DNA from: SB11 sp965249955
Lineage (GTDB): Bacteria; Bacteroidota; Bacteroidia; UBA8524
DNA: 64,000 nucleotides
Direction: 5' to 3'
Assembly: GCA_965249955.1 (NCBI GenBank)
Contig: OZ252261.1
Span: 620,001-684,000, forward strand
How positions within the stretch are numbered: the first letter of the stretch is position 1; every line of letters starts with the position of its first letter. The notes under the pieces are model-generated. The model was given only the letters and a program-made list of their open reading frames with translations, made no database searches and was not told the DNA's origin. The position numbers were made by a program, and so were the translations under genes. Positions 25,920 through 34,998 of this stretch are shown one piece after another.

Positions 25920-26501
25920 TTAATTGCGTGAAGGGAACACGCCATACATACAAATGATATAATACACTGCCAAAGTAGGGTTAAGTGTTGAAAAAGGCAC
26001 ACCGCCACCTGCATTTGCAACAGTTAGTCCACCTGGGAAACTTACTGCTGTATCGTAAGGATGCATCACATCATTACCCGAAGGTGAGCTTGTGTATAAA
26101 CTTGCCGTTTCTGTTGTCCCTGCAAACAACTTATCACCGGGTTCTGGTGTAGAAGCATCAGAACTAGATGCAAGCGCAACTGCAGCTGTATTAACAGAGC
26201 CTGAAACAAAGTGATTGTGAATTGGCATTGTACTGGTGGTTAATGTAACTGTTGATGCTCCACCAACTTCTCCAAGCTCATAGCCACTTAGCCCTGGCCC
26301 CTGACCAAAGCCTACTGCTGCTCTACCCATCAAATTGGGCAAGCCAAAAGTAGTAGTTCCATTACCTCCATACCTGGTGCCTAAAATAGAAAACAGAGCT
26401 GTATTTGAACTGATTGGCAAAAGCTGCCCCTCGCAAAAAGCCCAAGCTTTTGGGGAAAAGTTACCCCCAAACATTCGTATTTCTCCAATAAATCCTTCCA
26501 T
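25920..26501 (-). CDS. tail-collar-domain protein, MdpB-like (copy 3, first in the operon)
   Basis: A 193-residue paralogue. The collar domain starts MEGFIGEIRMFGGNFSPKAW and includes TRYGGNGTTTFGLPNLMGR; the end is YYIICMYGVFPSRN. An 11-residue N-terminal extension (MLSQKINILLI) is possible in frame, but the two downstream copies both begin at the MEG/MNQ position, so the shorter start is used. It is the promoter-proximal gene and faces the divergent carbamoyltransferase operon across a spacer with two repeated operator-like palindromes. Confidence 0.9.
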   Translation of the reverse strand: MEGFIGEIRMFGGNFSPKAWAFCEGQLLPISSNTALFSILGTRYGGNGTTTFGLPNLMGRAAVGFGQGPGLSGYELGEVGGASTVTLTTSTMPIHNHFVSGSVNTAAVALASSSDASTPEPGDKLFAGTTETASLYTSSPSGNDVMHPYDTAVSFPGGLTVANAGGGVPFSTLNPTLAVYYIICMYGVFPSRN

Positions 26502-26658
26502 AATTAATAGTATGTTTATTTTTTGCGAAAGCAATTTAAAAATTTATTTTTCAGATACAAGATTATTTTAGCATTAATTTTATTAATTGTTATGAAAGCA
26601 CTGTTTTTACTACTTTTACAGCATTTATGATTAGTTATATGTACACCAAACACTTAAC

Positions 26659-26702
26659 ACAACTATTAGTTGTATTACATTAATTTAACAACCAATAGTT
26701 GT
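26659..26702. promoter_or_regulatory. pair of operator-like palindromes in the divergent spacer
   Basis: Two 15-base near-identical inverted repeats, ACAACTATTAGTTGT (26659-26673) and ACAACCAATAGTTGT (26688-26702), are spaced 29 bases start to start in the spacer between the collar operon and the carbamoyltransferase operon. Their symmetry and position suggest a dimeric regulator that controls one or both directions. No regulator gene is adjacent. Confidence 0.5.
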
Positions 26703-26739
26703 ACAATAGTGAATTAACCCCCGTTAAATAACCCAATAA

Positions 26740-28449
26740 GTGTCTAAAAAGAATACATATATATTAGGTATTAACCTATCGCACGATGGTAGTGCATGCC
26801 TACTGAAAAATGGCCAAATAGCTGTTGCAATTGAAAAAGAAAGGCTTACACGAATAAAGCACGATGGAGGCAACGATAAACTGGTTGTAGAGTACTGCCT
26901 TCAGTCAGAAGGTATAACACTAAACGATGTTGACCTTGTGGTACAAAACGCCAATTTTGAGAAAGAAACTATTGCTATTGACAGTTATATGGGCAAAAGA
27001 GCTTTTGCTGCAAACAATACTATTCCCGTTGTTACCATATCGCACCATTTAGCCCACGCATACAGTGCAATAGGCACTAGCACTTTTGACACCTGTAATG
27101 TAATGGTGATTGATGGCGCAGGAAGCCCAATAAAACAATGCGACGACCTAAAAGGTGCTACAATACCAAATTTTGATGAGGTAGAGAATACCCCACAAAA
27201 TTTTTGGTGCGAAAAACTTAGTCTATATAATTATAGCAACAAAAAGCTTACGCCTATATATAAAGACTTTTCTCCTTTTAGACACATGCAGCCTGATAAA
27301 CCTTTGCAAATGCCTACAATAATGCACTCAATTGGCGGTGTATACCAAGCCGTTAGCCAATATTGTTTTGGCAGTGTTGATGATACAGGCAAGCTAATGG
27401 GACTTTCGCCCTACGGAATAGAGGGTGCATATAAACAGCCTATTTTTGATTTGAAAGACGGCCGTGTGTTTAATACTTTTGATTGGATGGATGGACTGTT
27501 AAGCCCGTCAAACTCGTACCTAGATTTTAAAGAACGCTTTCAGTACTATGCCAATATAGCCCGTTGGGTGCAAGATGAAACCGAAAGGGCTTTGCTGTAT
27601 ATTTTTAACTACCATCAAAAAAAACACCCGCAAGACAATTGGTGCTATGCAGGGGGTGTGGCACTTAATGCTGTTGCCAACCAGCGTATTTGGGCAGAAA
27701 CCACCATAAAAAACCTATATATACAACCCGCTGCGGCTGATAACGGCATTGCCATTGGCTGCGCCTACTATGGCTGGTTAGAAATTTTGAAACGTGAAAA
27801 GGTGAGCCATAACGGAAGTTCAAACTTTGGGAGGCTCTACCCCACCCCAATAATAAATGACAGTAAAAAAGCCATAACACAAAGTGAAAATGAAAACATA
27901 GAAAGCATTGCCCAACTACTTGCTGACGGCAAGGTTATAGGTTGGTTTAGTGGAGGCAGTGAGTTTGGCCCCCGTGCTTTGGGTTTTCGCAGCATACTTG
28001 CACACCCTAAAAAAGAAGGCCTACGCGACTATATTAACAGAGAAATAAAAAACCGCGAAGACTTTCGCCCCTTTGCACCCGCTGTTCTTAGAGAAGATGT
28101 TTCAAAATATTTTAAATACGATTGGGATTCGCCGTATATGGTATTGGTAAATCCTGTAAATAAAGAGTGGATGCACAAACTTAGTAATGTGGTTCACTTA
28201 AACGGTACTGCGCGTGTGCAAACTGTAACACAGCAAAATAATCCAGCTTTCTATAACTTGCTATTAGCTTTTAAAAATATAACAGGTTTATCGCTGCTGC
28301 TTAATACATCGTTTAACAGTAGAGGTATGCCTATTGTTGAGACTCCCCAACAAGCGTACGATTTTTTTATACAATCGCCCTTAGATGCATTACTAATTAA
28401 CAATACACTTTATTGCAAAACAACTAATGAAAAAACAGCCACAGTTTAA
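26740..28449 (+). CDS. NodU/CmcH-family carbamoyltransferase
   Basis: A 569-residue cytosolic enzyme that transfers a carbamoyl group from carbamoyl phosphate (through an adenylate) to a hydroxyl or amine of a small molecule or sugar. The N-terminal Kae1-like domain starts ILGINLSHDGSACLL and has the metal-binding HHLAHAYSA motif (about 107-115) and VMVIDGAG. The C-terminal carbamoyltransferase domain has EFGPRALGFRSILAHP (about 407-422) and INREIKNREDFRPFAPAVL. The start is a GTG giving MSKKNTYILGIN. It is the first gene of a four-gene operon, overlapping the next gene by 23 bases. The acceptor is unknown. Confidence 0.93.
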   Translation: MSKKNTYILGINLSHDGSACLLKNGQIAVAIEKERLTRIKHDGGNDKLVVEYCLQSEGITLNDVDLVVQNANFEKETIAIDSYMGKRAFAANNTIPVVTISHHLAHAYSAIGTSTFDTCNVMVIDGAGSPIKQCDDLKGATIPNFDEVENTPQNFWCEKLSLYNYSNKKLTPIYKDFSPFRHMQPDKPLQMPTIMHSIGGVYQAVSQYCFGSVDDTGKLMGLSPYGIEGAYKQPIFDLKDGRVFNTFDWMDGLLSPSNSYLDFKERFQYYANIARWVQDETERALLYIFNYHQKKHPQDNWCYAGGVALNAVANQRIWAETTIKNLYIQPAAADNGIAIGCAYYGWLEILKREKVSHNGSSNFGRLYPTPIINDSKKAITQSENENIESIAQLLADGKVIGWFSGGSEFGPRALGFRSILAHPKKEGLRDYINREIKNREDFRPFAPAVLREDVSKYFKYDWDSPYMVLVNPVNKEWMHKLSNVVHLNGTARVQTVTQQNNPAFYNLLLAFKNITGLSLLLNTSFNSRGMPIVETPQQAYDFFIQSPLDALLINNTLYCKTTNEKTATV

Positions 28450-28942
28450 TAACGCTACTACCCAAATCATCAGTACTTTTTTATGGCAAATAGGTATACC
28501 TGTGTATAGCGCTGAGATAACTACTGAAACTTTTTTACCCGGAATACGAATTGTTGAGGGTGAAATTTTAGTGGACGAAGAAAAAATGCTTTCGCCCGGT
28601 GATATTCTTCATGAAGCGGGACACTTGGCCATTCTTTCACCCGAAATAAGAAAAAGCCTTACGGATACGGTAGTACACAATGAAGCTAGCCAAGCAAGTG
28701 AAGAAATGGCTGCTATAGCATGGAGTTGGGCGGCTATGAAACATTTAAAAATCGCCCCTGAAGTGGTTTTTCATCCAGAAGGGTATAAAGGAGGGTCGGA
28801 CAGTATTATAGAAAACTTTGAGCAAGAACACTATTTTGGCGTGCCGATATTGGCCTATAAAGGCTTATGTTTTGATACCTCACCGCGAGATACAGGCACC
28901 ACTACTTCCTACCCTAAAATGAACAAATGGATTGTTGAATAA
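28427..28942 (+). CDS. HExxH-motif protein of unknown function
   Basis: A 171-residue protein with no recognised family. The central motif ILHEAGHLAIL (His-Glu-Ala-Gly-His near residues 61-65) is a zincin-type metal-binding motif, followed by an acidic helix NEASQASEEMAAIAWSWAA that could provide a third ligand. There is no signal peptide or membrane helix. It overlaps the carbamoyltransferase by 23 bases in another frame and precedes the oxygenases by 13 bases, so it is surely co-expressed with them. It could be a peptidase or a metal-site protein of the pathway; which one cannot be told. Confidence 0.82.
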   Translation: MKKQPQFNNATTQIISTFLWQIGIPVYSAEITTETFLPGIRIVEGEILVDEEKMLSPGDILHEAGHLAILSPEIRKSLTDTVVHNEASQASEEMAAIAWSWAAMKHLKIAPEVVFHPEGYKGGSDSIIENFEQEHYFGVPILAYKGLCFDTSPRDTGTTTSYPKMNKWIVE

Positions 28943-28955
28943 AAAATATAAGTAG

Positions 28956-29669
28956 ATGCAAAACACCCATACACCCTTAACCAACCATACGGGAATATAC
29001 TTGCAAGTACCTCAACTACTAAGTAGCGATCAACAAAAGGTAATAGATGACCTGCTTTCGCAATCAGACTTTGTAGACGGTAAAACAACTGCCACAGCGG
29101 CGGCTCGTGAAGTAAAAAAGAACACGCAAATTGATGTTACCGACCAAAAAACACTGCCCTATATACAACAACATATTATTGATGCAATAAATCGTAATCC
29201 CGATTTTCAGGCAGCAGTAATGCCCCGCCATATATATCCGCCATTAATAAGCAGGTATAGGCAAGGGATGAGCTATGGCAACCATGTTGATAGTCCGCTG
29301 ATGGGCAGCTACCCCTCTATGCGTGTAGATATTGCTATGACTATTTTTTTGAGCGACCCTAACACTTATGAGGGGGGTGAACTTGAGGTACAATCGCCTG
29401 CGGGTATGCTTACTTACAAGTTAAACAAAGGCGATGCTATTGTATACCCGTGTACACAAGTGCATCAAGTAAAAGAAGTAACCAAAGGCGTGCGTCAAGT
29501 TGCCGTTACTTGGATACAAAGCCATGTGCGTGATGCTGCTAAACGCCAATTATTGTTTGAGCTATACAATGTACACAAGGCTATAACTAAAAGCAGCCCC
29601 AACTCTGCCGAAGCAAACCAACTATTACAAACCCACAGCAACCTTATGCGTATGTGGGCTGATGCATAA
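28956..29669 (+). CDS. Fe(II)/2-oxoglutarate-dependent PKHD-type hydroxylase (PiuC/YbiX-like)
   Basis: A 237-residue cytosolic oxygenase. The double-stranded beta-helix core shows the iron triad: HVD in YGNHVDSP (about 109-112) and the distal His in CTQVHQVKEV (about 169), with the 2-oxoglutarate-binding Arg in GVRQVAVTW (about 180). The block RVDIAMTIFLSDPNTYEGGEL is characteristic of the PKHD group. A C-terminal helical segment is family-typical. The nature of the hydroxylated substrate is unknown; its place after a carbamoyltransferase suggests a role in the same pathway. Confidence 0.92.
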   Translation: MQNTHTPLTNHTGIYLQVPQLLSSDQQKVIDDLLSQSDFVDGKTTATAAAREVKKNTQIDVTDQKTLPYIQQHIIDAINRNPDFQAAVMPRHIYPPLISRYRQGMSYGNHVDSPLMGSYPSMRVDIAMTIFLSDPNTYEGGELEVQSPAGMLTYKLNKGDAIVYPCTQVHQVKEVTKGVRQVAVTWIQSHVRDAAKRQLLFELYNVHKAITKSSPNSAEANQLLQTHSNLMRMWADA

Positions 29670-29679
29670 CCTTATTTTT

Positions 29680-30234
29680 ATGGAAAAGGCTACTATAAAA
29701 CTACCACTACAGTTTGATACTGAAAAACTAAAAGCTGATATAAACCAATTTGCCGAAAGCGACTGGATATTACACTACAATAAACGGGATTATGATGGCG
29801 ATTGGCATATTATAGCTCTAAAAGCAGTTGAAGGGAATAAGTACAAAATATTTTCTCCGTTTGAGGTTGATGAACCCACCTTGTATACAGAGCACATGGC
29901 AAAGTGCCCTTATATTAAAGAAGTACTTGACACACTGCAATGTGAAACTACAACAGTAAGGCTGATGCGACTAAAATCGGGAGCGAGAATAAAAGAACAT
30001 ACCGATTATAATTTATCGCTTGATGATAAAGAGCTTCGCTTGCATATACCTATTACTACTAACCCCAAAATGGAGTTTTATTTAGATAAGCAGCGCATTA
30101 TTTTAAACGAGGGCGAGTGTTGGTACTTAAACTTTAACCTTATACACAGCCTTTATAACGGTGGCGATGAACCCCGTGTGCATTTGGTTATTGATTGTGA
30201 GGTGAACGATTGGTTGCTTAATATTTTGAATTAA
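29680..30234 (+). CDS. aspartyl/asparaginyl beta-hydroxylase-family oxygenase
   Basis: A 184-residue Fe(II)/2-oxoglutarate oxygenase of the Asp/Asn beta-hydroxylase family. The metal pair HTDYN (about 107-111), the strand LRLHIPITTNPKMEFYL, the distal His in NLIHSLYN (about 155) and the Arg in EPRVHLVIDC are present. These enzymes hydroxylate Asp, Asn or Pro in peptides or free amino acids. An earlier in-frame ATG overlaps the preceding gene by eight bases; the ATG ten bases after that stop was preferred because it begins at the conserved part. Last gene of the operon, ahead of a bidirectional terminator. Confidence 0.9.
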   Translation: MEKATIKLPLQFDTEKLKADINQFAESDWILHYNKRDYDGDWHIIALKAVEGNKYKIFSPFEVDEPTLYTEHMAKCPYIKEVLDTLQCETTTVRLMRLKSGARIKEHTDYNLSLDDKELRLHIPITTNPKMEFYLDKQRIILNEGECWYLNFNLIHSLYNGGDEPRVHLVIDCEVNDWLLNILN

Positions 30235-30285
30235 AGAAACCTAAACATCCTATTTAAAACTTAAAGTGCCATTATTATAAAATAT

Positions 30286-30313
30286 AAAAGCTCCGTTTGG
30301 CAACGGAGCTTTT
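30286..30313. terminator. bidirectional terminator between convergent genes
   Basis: Perfect 12-nt arms (AAAAGCTCCGTT and its complement) with a four-base loop sit between the oxygenase operon and the leftward giant gene, each end having A/T tracts. It can end both transcripts. Confidence 0.85.
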
Positions 30314-30339
30314 AAACTGTTAGCGCAAGTAAAACCTAA

Positions 30340-33300
30340 TTATTTATCCCGTAGTAATGAAAGTGTGCCCTTGTACACTTTATCAGCTTCACCGCGTAAA
30401 CGGTAGTTTATCACTACAAAATACACCCCTGCGGGGCAATCAACACCGGTACCCATGTGTTTTCCATCCCATTTGGTATCTTTACTTTCAGTTTCGTACA
30501 CCTTTTCTCCCCAACGGTTAAATATTGTTAGGCGGTACTCTTCTTCATTTAGTACGTCAACCTCAAACACATTGTTTAGTGTATCTCCATTACCCGGCGT
30601 AAACACATTGGGCGGATCAATTAAAGTAGGATAAAAGTAATTCAAATCGCAAAAGGCTTCCGCTTCGCACCCTTCAGGGCTAATTACTTTTAATCTCACT
30701 GTATACTTACCCTGTTTTTCACCATAGTTGTGGCTACCGTGCGGAAAATCGGGCAAAGTGGCACCATCAACATAGCCATCTCCCGCACCAAAATCCCAAA
30801 ACACTTGCTGTGCATTTACCGATAGGTTTTTAAAATACCTAAAAGGATTATCAGATGTATCACAAACAAAATCGGCTTTCACCTCTCCTACCTGCACTTT
30901 TTTTACTGCTGAGGTTGGGCAAGCAGGGTCTCCAAAGTCGGGAAAATAAGTTGGGCGCAACTGCACATACCATGTACCGGGTTTGTTAAAGGTATGCCAT
31001 TGTTTATCCGCGCCTTCAGCTTTTGTACCTTTAGTGGTATCAGCATTATTTTCCCATATCCATGTAAATCGGCTATATATAGTATCGGATGTACTGGTAA
31101 ACAATGTAGAATCGCCAACACACAATACGGTATCACCTATGGTAAAACTTGTTTTGCGTGAAGGCAATACCCGCACAATATATTTGCGGTAATTACCTCC
31201 TGTTTGGGCGGTATCAGGATACAATCCATCACATTTACCTCCTCCTAACTTAGTACTATCGTTTTGAAGTAAGAATATCTCAAACACACCTGCCGAATCG
31301 TAGGTATGCCTTACATTGCTATCTGCTCTGGTAGTTACAAAATCCCCATCACCAAAAAACCAAGTCCACTCAGCATCATTAGTTGCATTAATACTTGTAT
31401 TTCGCAACTCAACCGTAAAAGGCACACAACCTACTGAATCGGCGGCAAACTCAAAACGTGGGCGAGGCCCTTCAAGGCTTATGGTTCGTGTTATAGAATC
31501 TTTACAACCTAACTGTGTTGTAATTATCAGTTTCACTTCAAAATCTCCAAATGAAGTATATACTTTTGATGGTTTTTTAAGGATAGAAGTACTAGCGTTA
31601 CCTTTATTATCACCAAAGTCCCACTCCCAAGATACAATGCCATCACAATTGGTATTATTTATCAACAAGCATGGGTCTAGCATTATTGTACTATCAACAA
31701 AATCAACAGTTGGCCTACACTTATCAATTTTACGATCGAAGGTAAAGTTTGCGGCAACTCCTGTAACCGTTATTCTTTTACGGGCAATTTGTTTGCAACC
31801 AATGCTATCAGTATACTCCACCTGAACATCATACACACCGGGATCGGAATAACTACGAACAGGGTTTTGCGGCACAGACGAGTTCCACCCCGATCCATCG
31901 CCAAAATTCCAGCGTATAGTCTCGTATTGACCCGGATTAGGTTTATCTCTAAAAGCACCATTGGCATCAACCGTAGGGTTAGCCCAATAATCATGGCGAT
32001 CTAAAATATAAGGATATGCTAGTGTGGGAACTTCAAGATAATAGCGAGAAGTGTCATCAAAAACTATGGGTTGATTACGACACACTATTGTATCAGACAC
32101 TAACAAATCGCTTAAAAATCCTGTAACGGCAATATTTGCAACTTGAAACGGCGGATTATCGCAGCAGCTTTTACGGTAAACTGTGTGCCCTAATGAATCT
32201 ATCGGCATCATTTGACAAGGAATAATTGTGTGTGATATTTGATTTCGTTCACTATTGGTATACCTGTGCGAGCGCACAATATCAGGCGTTGAATCTCTTG
32301 CATCAACAAAAGTAGTGCGCCCCAACACAGGGTCGTATATACGTGTAACCACTGAATCAGTTATAACAGGTGCATTGTTGCCAACTAGTTGGTAGCGTAT
32401 ACGGTAGCTGTATAGTTTATCTCCTTTGTTTATGTACCTAAAAAAACTATCTATTTCCATCACGCCATCACCCCAATTCCAAATTTCAGCACCAATACTA
32501 TCGCTAGAATAGGTACTTGTTTTTGTTGTAGGTTGATAGGTAGAGTCTCTTTTCACAAATATTTCTTGTGGCGAGCAGGTACGGCTAAAGGTGTATGTAC
32601 TATCAGGATTATCTTGGTTAAAAAATTTAAAACTTGGATTAGCTTGTATATAGCGATAAGCATTGTGATACCATTGCTCGTCTATACATGGTTGCCCTGT
32701 TGTTGGATCAATCCCGTTTTGTATACGTAAACCTATGGTTACCCAACCATCAGGACTGGCTATTTTATTAGGATAAGCCCCGTTGGGTTGGTACTGCCAA
32801 AATATACCGCCTACATTTGGTGGTGTACCGTTGTTTGTAGCGGCATTCCAAGGAGTACCCGACCTATTAATAATTGTACCGTTTTGAGGAATCCATTTAT
32901 TAAAAATATTGGGGGTATTATCTACCCTATCGGCAGTAGAATCAAAATGCACCCAAAACTGCTGCCTATCGCAACTAGGCCCTGTATTGCTAAAATCAAA
33001 CTCAAACCCGTACACATTTGATGGGCCGTAACAAGGTATTCCAGTCCAACGCAACCCCTTTGCACTGGGTTGAGTTAAAGCCAAAGGTATAGTTGCTATT
33101 GATTCGCAAGCTGAATCAGGCATTGCAGGATCGTTATGACTTGAGGTTAGTGCTCTAATATTAGGATCTTTCTTGCTTGTATCTTTAAGTGTAAAAATTA
33201 CAGTATAACACTGTTCGAAACCGGGCGAATACCAATGCTTTGGTAGTGAATCTCTATTAAAATTACAGTTATACCATTTTCCATTAGCATCGTAAGTCCA

Positions 33301-34998
33301 AGCAGGTGCAGGCGAAGTTGGCCAGTGTAAGTTACCATACCGTGCATCTTTGGGATAAATTGGGCGTGAATCAGTAGTACACTGTGGTGCTTGATTGTCA
33401 GCAAAATCCCAAAGGCGAAGTGTGTGTGAGTTTTTGGTGTTAAAGTTATCTTTAACTACTATAAACTGACCTTGTTTTACAATATTCCCATCAAACACTA
33501 AAGTATCTCTATTAATAGCAATGGTATCACCGCTTGCGCTAATAAATACATTTTTGCCCGTGCGGGTAACTATATTTTTGGCTACACCTGTTTTTAAATC
33601 AATTGTATCGTACTCAACATTTAAATGTGTTTTATCAGTAAACTGAAATACTTGTTGGTTGGCTGATATATAGTAAAAATCGTTAAATGGCTCTTCATCG
33701 TTAAGGTAGTATTGTGATTGATTGACAAAAAACACGGTATCTTTTATTTTGCATTGATAGCGTTGGCTGGGGGTTACAAAAGTTACACCAGGGTTATTAG
33801 CACGGGTTTCTAAAAGTGCTGCTGGGCCTTTTACGTGTACAGGGTACAAAGTATCAAAAGTGCAACCGTTGGTTTCTAAACGAAATGTAACATTATAAGG
33901 ACCAATGCCAGTAAAAGTATGGCCAGCTTCCCAATCATCATCATTTTCATTTAAATTGCCCGAAGGAGGATCGTCAAACCTCCACAAAAAAGTAGCTCCT
34001 TTTACAGGCAGGTGTTCAAAAATGAAATTCTGATTGTTTAAACATTGTACATCACCATTCTTTACACTAACCCTAAGTTCAGGATTTGTATTACAAGCTG
34101 CTTTTTGCACCACTGTATCGTAACACCCGTCGTTTGATTGAACAATAAGTGTGGCATTAAAGCATCCGTTTTTGGTATACGTATGTTTAAACCCAGTCCA
34201 ATCAGAAGTATTTTTGGCAGTTCCATCACCAAAATCCCAAGTAAAATTCTTAACATCACTTAAAGTAATTAATGATGTATTAGTAAACGTTGCTTCAGTG
34301 CTTATACAATCTTTTGGATCGTTAGTAGAAAAATTAGCACCTATATCGGGTTTAATTTCAATAATATTTTGTTTGCTAATTGATGAAACACAACCTTTAC
34401 TATCTATCACCTTTAAATCATTATCGTACTTTCCGCCCGTTTTGGCCACCGTCATGTGGTGTGGCCCCAGTGTTTTAGGAATTGGATTTGGAATACTATC
34501 CCTTAAGGGGTATTTATCGCCAAATACATTCTCGAGAAATACAATAGGATTACCACTAGGTGTAGTAGTCAGATTTTCAAAACTAAAGCTATTGCCTTTA
34601 TAGCATTGCACAGCCGAAGACAGCAACCGAAAATCGGCAATAGGGTTAGCATGAATAGTGATTTTTGTTTCTGCCGAACAAGTAACCAAGCCTCCTTTAT
34701 ACACCTTTACTTCAATAGTAATAGGTATGGCAGGCGAACTGCCGCCCGTAGGTTTATTCCATACATTGGTTACTGAAACTCCTGTCGACTTTCCATCCAA
34801 ACCATTATTAAAAACCCACACTATTGAATCGTAAGGGGCTGAAACCGGTGCACCTGAAACAGTAAAATTTTCTGACACACCAACACAACCGTCGGGTTTA
34901 GATGTAATAACACATTGCGCTTCTACAATTTGTGTTGCAAAAAGGGCAAAGAATAACCCTGCCACAATACGGCGTATTAAAAAAATAAATCTTATCAT
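30340..34998 (-). CDS. giant PKD-domain surface protein with T9SS type B (gliding-associated) C-terminal domain, copy 1
   Basis: A 1552-residue secreted protein. A signal peptide (about 1-27, ending VEAQC) is followed by at least seven PKD-like segments recognisable by W-x-FGDG/W-x-WGDG cores, such as FTWDFGDGT, EIWNWGDG, IRWNFGDGSG, WEWDFGDN and WTWFFGDGD. The last 85 residues (PPNVFTPGNGDTLNNVFEVDV, FNRWGEKVYETE, WDGKHMGTG, GVYFVVINYRLRG) are the T9SS type B C-terminal domain that older annotation called gliding motility-associated. The protein should be exported through T9SS and act at or outside the cell surface. It is a close paralogue of the next gene to the right. Confidence 0.9.
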   Translation of the reverse strand: MIRFIFLIRRIVAGLFFALFATQIVEAQCVITSKPDGCVGVSENFTVSGAPVSAPYDSIVWVFNNGLDGKSTGVSVTNVWNKPTGGSSPAIPITIEVKVYKGGLVTCSAETKITIHANPIADFRLLSSAVQCYKGNSFSFENLTTTPSGNPIVFLENVFGDKYPLRDSIPNPIPKTLGPHHMTVAKTGGKYDNDLKVIDSKGCVSSISKQNIIEIKPDIGANFSTNDPKDCISTEATFTNTSLITLSDVKNFTWDFGDGTAKNTSDWTGFKHTYTKNGCFNATLIVQSNDGCYDTVVQKAACNTNPELRVSVKNGDVQCLNNQNFIFEHLPVKGATFLWRFDDPPSGNLNENDDDWEAGHTFTGIGPYNVTFRLETNGCTFDTLYPVHVKGPAALLETRANNPGVTFVTPSQRYQCKIKDTVFFVNQSQYYLNDEEPFNDFYYISANQQVFQFTDKTHLNVEYDTIDLKTGVAKNIVTRTGKNVFISASGDTIAINRDTLVFDGNIVKQGQFIVVKDNFNTKNSHTLRLWDFADNQAPQCTTDSRPIYPKDARYGNLHWPTSPAPAWTYDANGKWYNCNFNRDSLPKHWYSPGFEQCYTVIFTLKDTSKKDPNIRALTSSHNDPAMPDSACESIATIPLALTQPSAKGLRWTGIPCYGPSNVYGFEFDFSNTGPSCDRQQFWVHFDSTADRVDNTPNIFNKWIPQNGTIINRSGTPWNAATNNGTPPNVGGIFWQYQPNGAYPNKIASPDGWVTIGLRIQNGIDPTTGQPCIDEQWYHNAYRYIQANPSFKFFNQDNPDSTYTFSRTCSPQEIFVKRDSTYQPTTKTSTYSSDSIGAEIWNWGDGVMEIDSFFRYINKGDKLYSYRIRYQLVGNNAPVITDSVVTRIYDPVLGRTTFVDARDSTPDIVRSHRYTNSERNQISHTIIPCQMMPIDSLGHTVYRKSCCDNPPFQVANIAVTGFLSDLLVSDTIVCRNQPIVFDDTSRYYLEVPTLAYPYILDRHDYWANPTVDANGAFRDKPNPGQYETIRWNFGDGSGWNSSVPQNPVRSYSDPGVYDVQVEYTDSIGCKQIARKRITVTGVAANFTFDRKIDKCRPTVDFVDSTIMLDPCLLINNTNCDGIVSWEWDFGDNKGNASTSILKKPSKVYTSFGDFEVKLIITTQLGCKDSITRTISLEGPRPRFEFAADSVGCVPFTVELRNTSINATNDAEWTWFFGDGDFVTTRADSNVRHTYDSAGVFEIFLLQNDSTKLGGGKCDGLYPDTAQTGGNYRKYIVRVLPSRKTSFTIGDTVLCVGDSTLFTSTSDTIYSRFTWIWENNADTTKGTKAEGADKQWHTFNKPGTWYVQLRPTYFPDFGDPACPTSAVKKVQVGEVKADFVCDTSDNPFRYFKNLSVNAQQVFWDFGAGDGYVDGATLPDFPHGSHNYGEKQGKYTVRLKVISPEGCEAEAFCDLNYFYPTLIDPPNVFTPGNGDTLNNVFEVDVLNEEEYRLTIFNRWGEKVYETESKDTKWDGKHMGTGVDCPAGVYFVVINYRLRGEADKVYKGTLSLLRDK

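Noticed and set aside
24717..26501. Collar genes as part of a prophage or contractile injection system
   Set aside because: No sheath, tube, baseplate, terminase or capsid genes are present within the window, and the genes match the chromosomal MdpB-like form.
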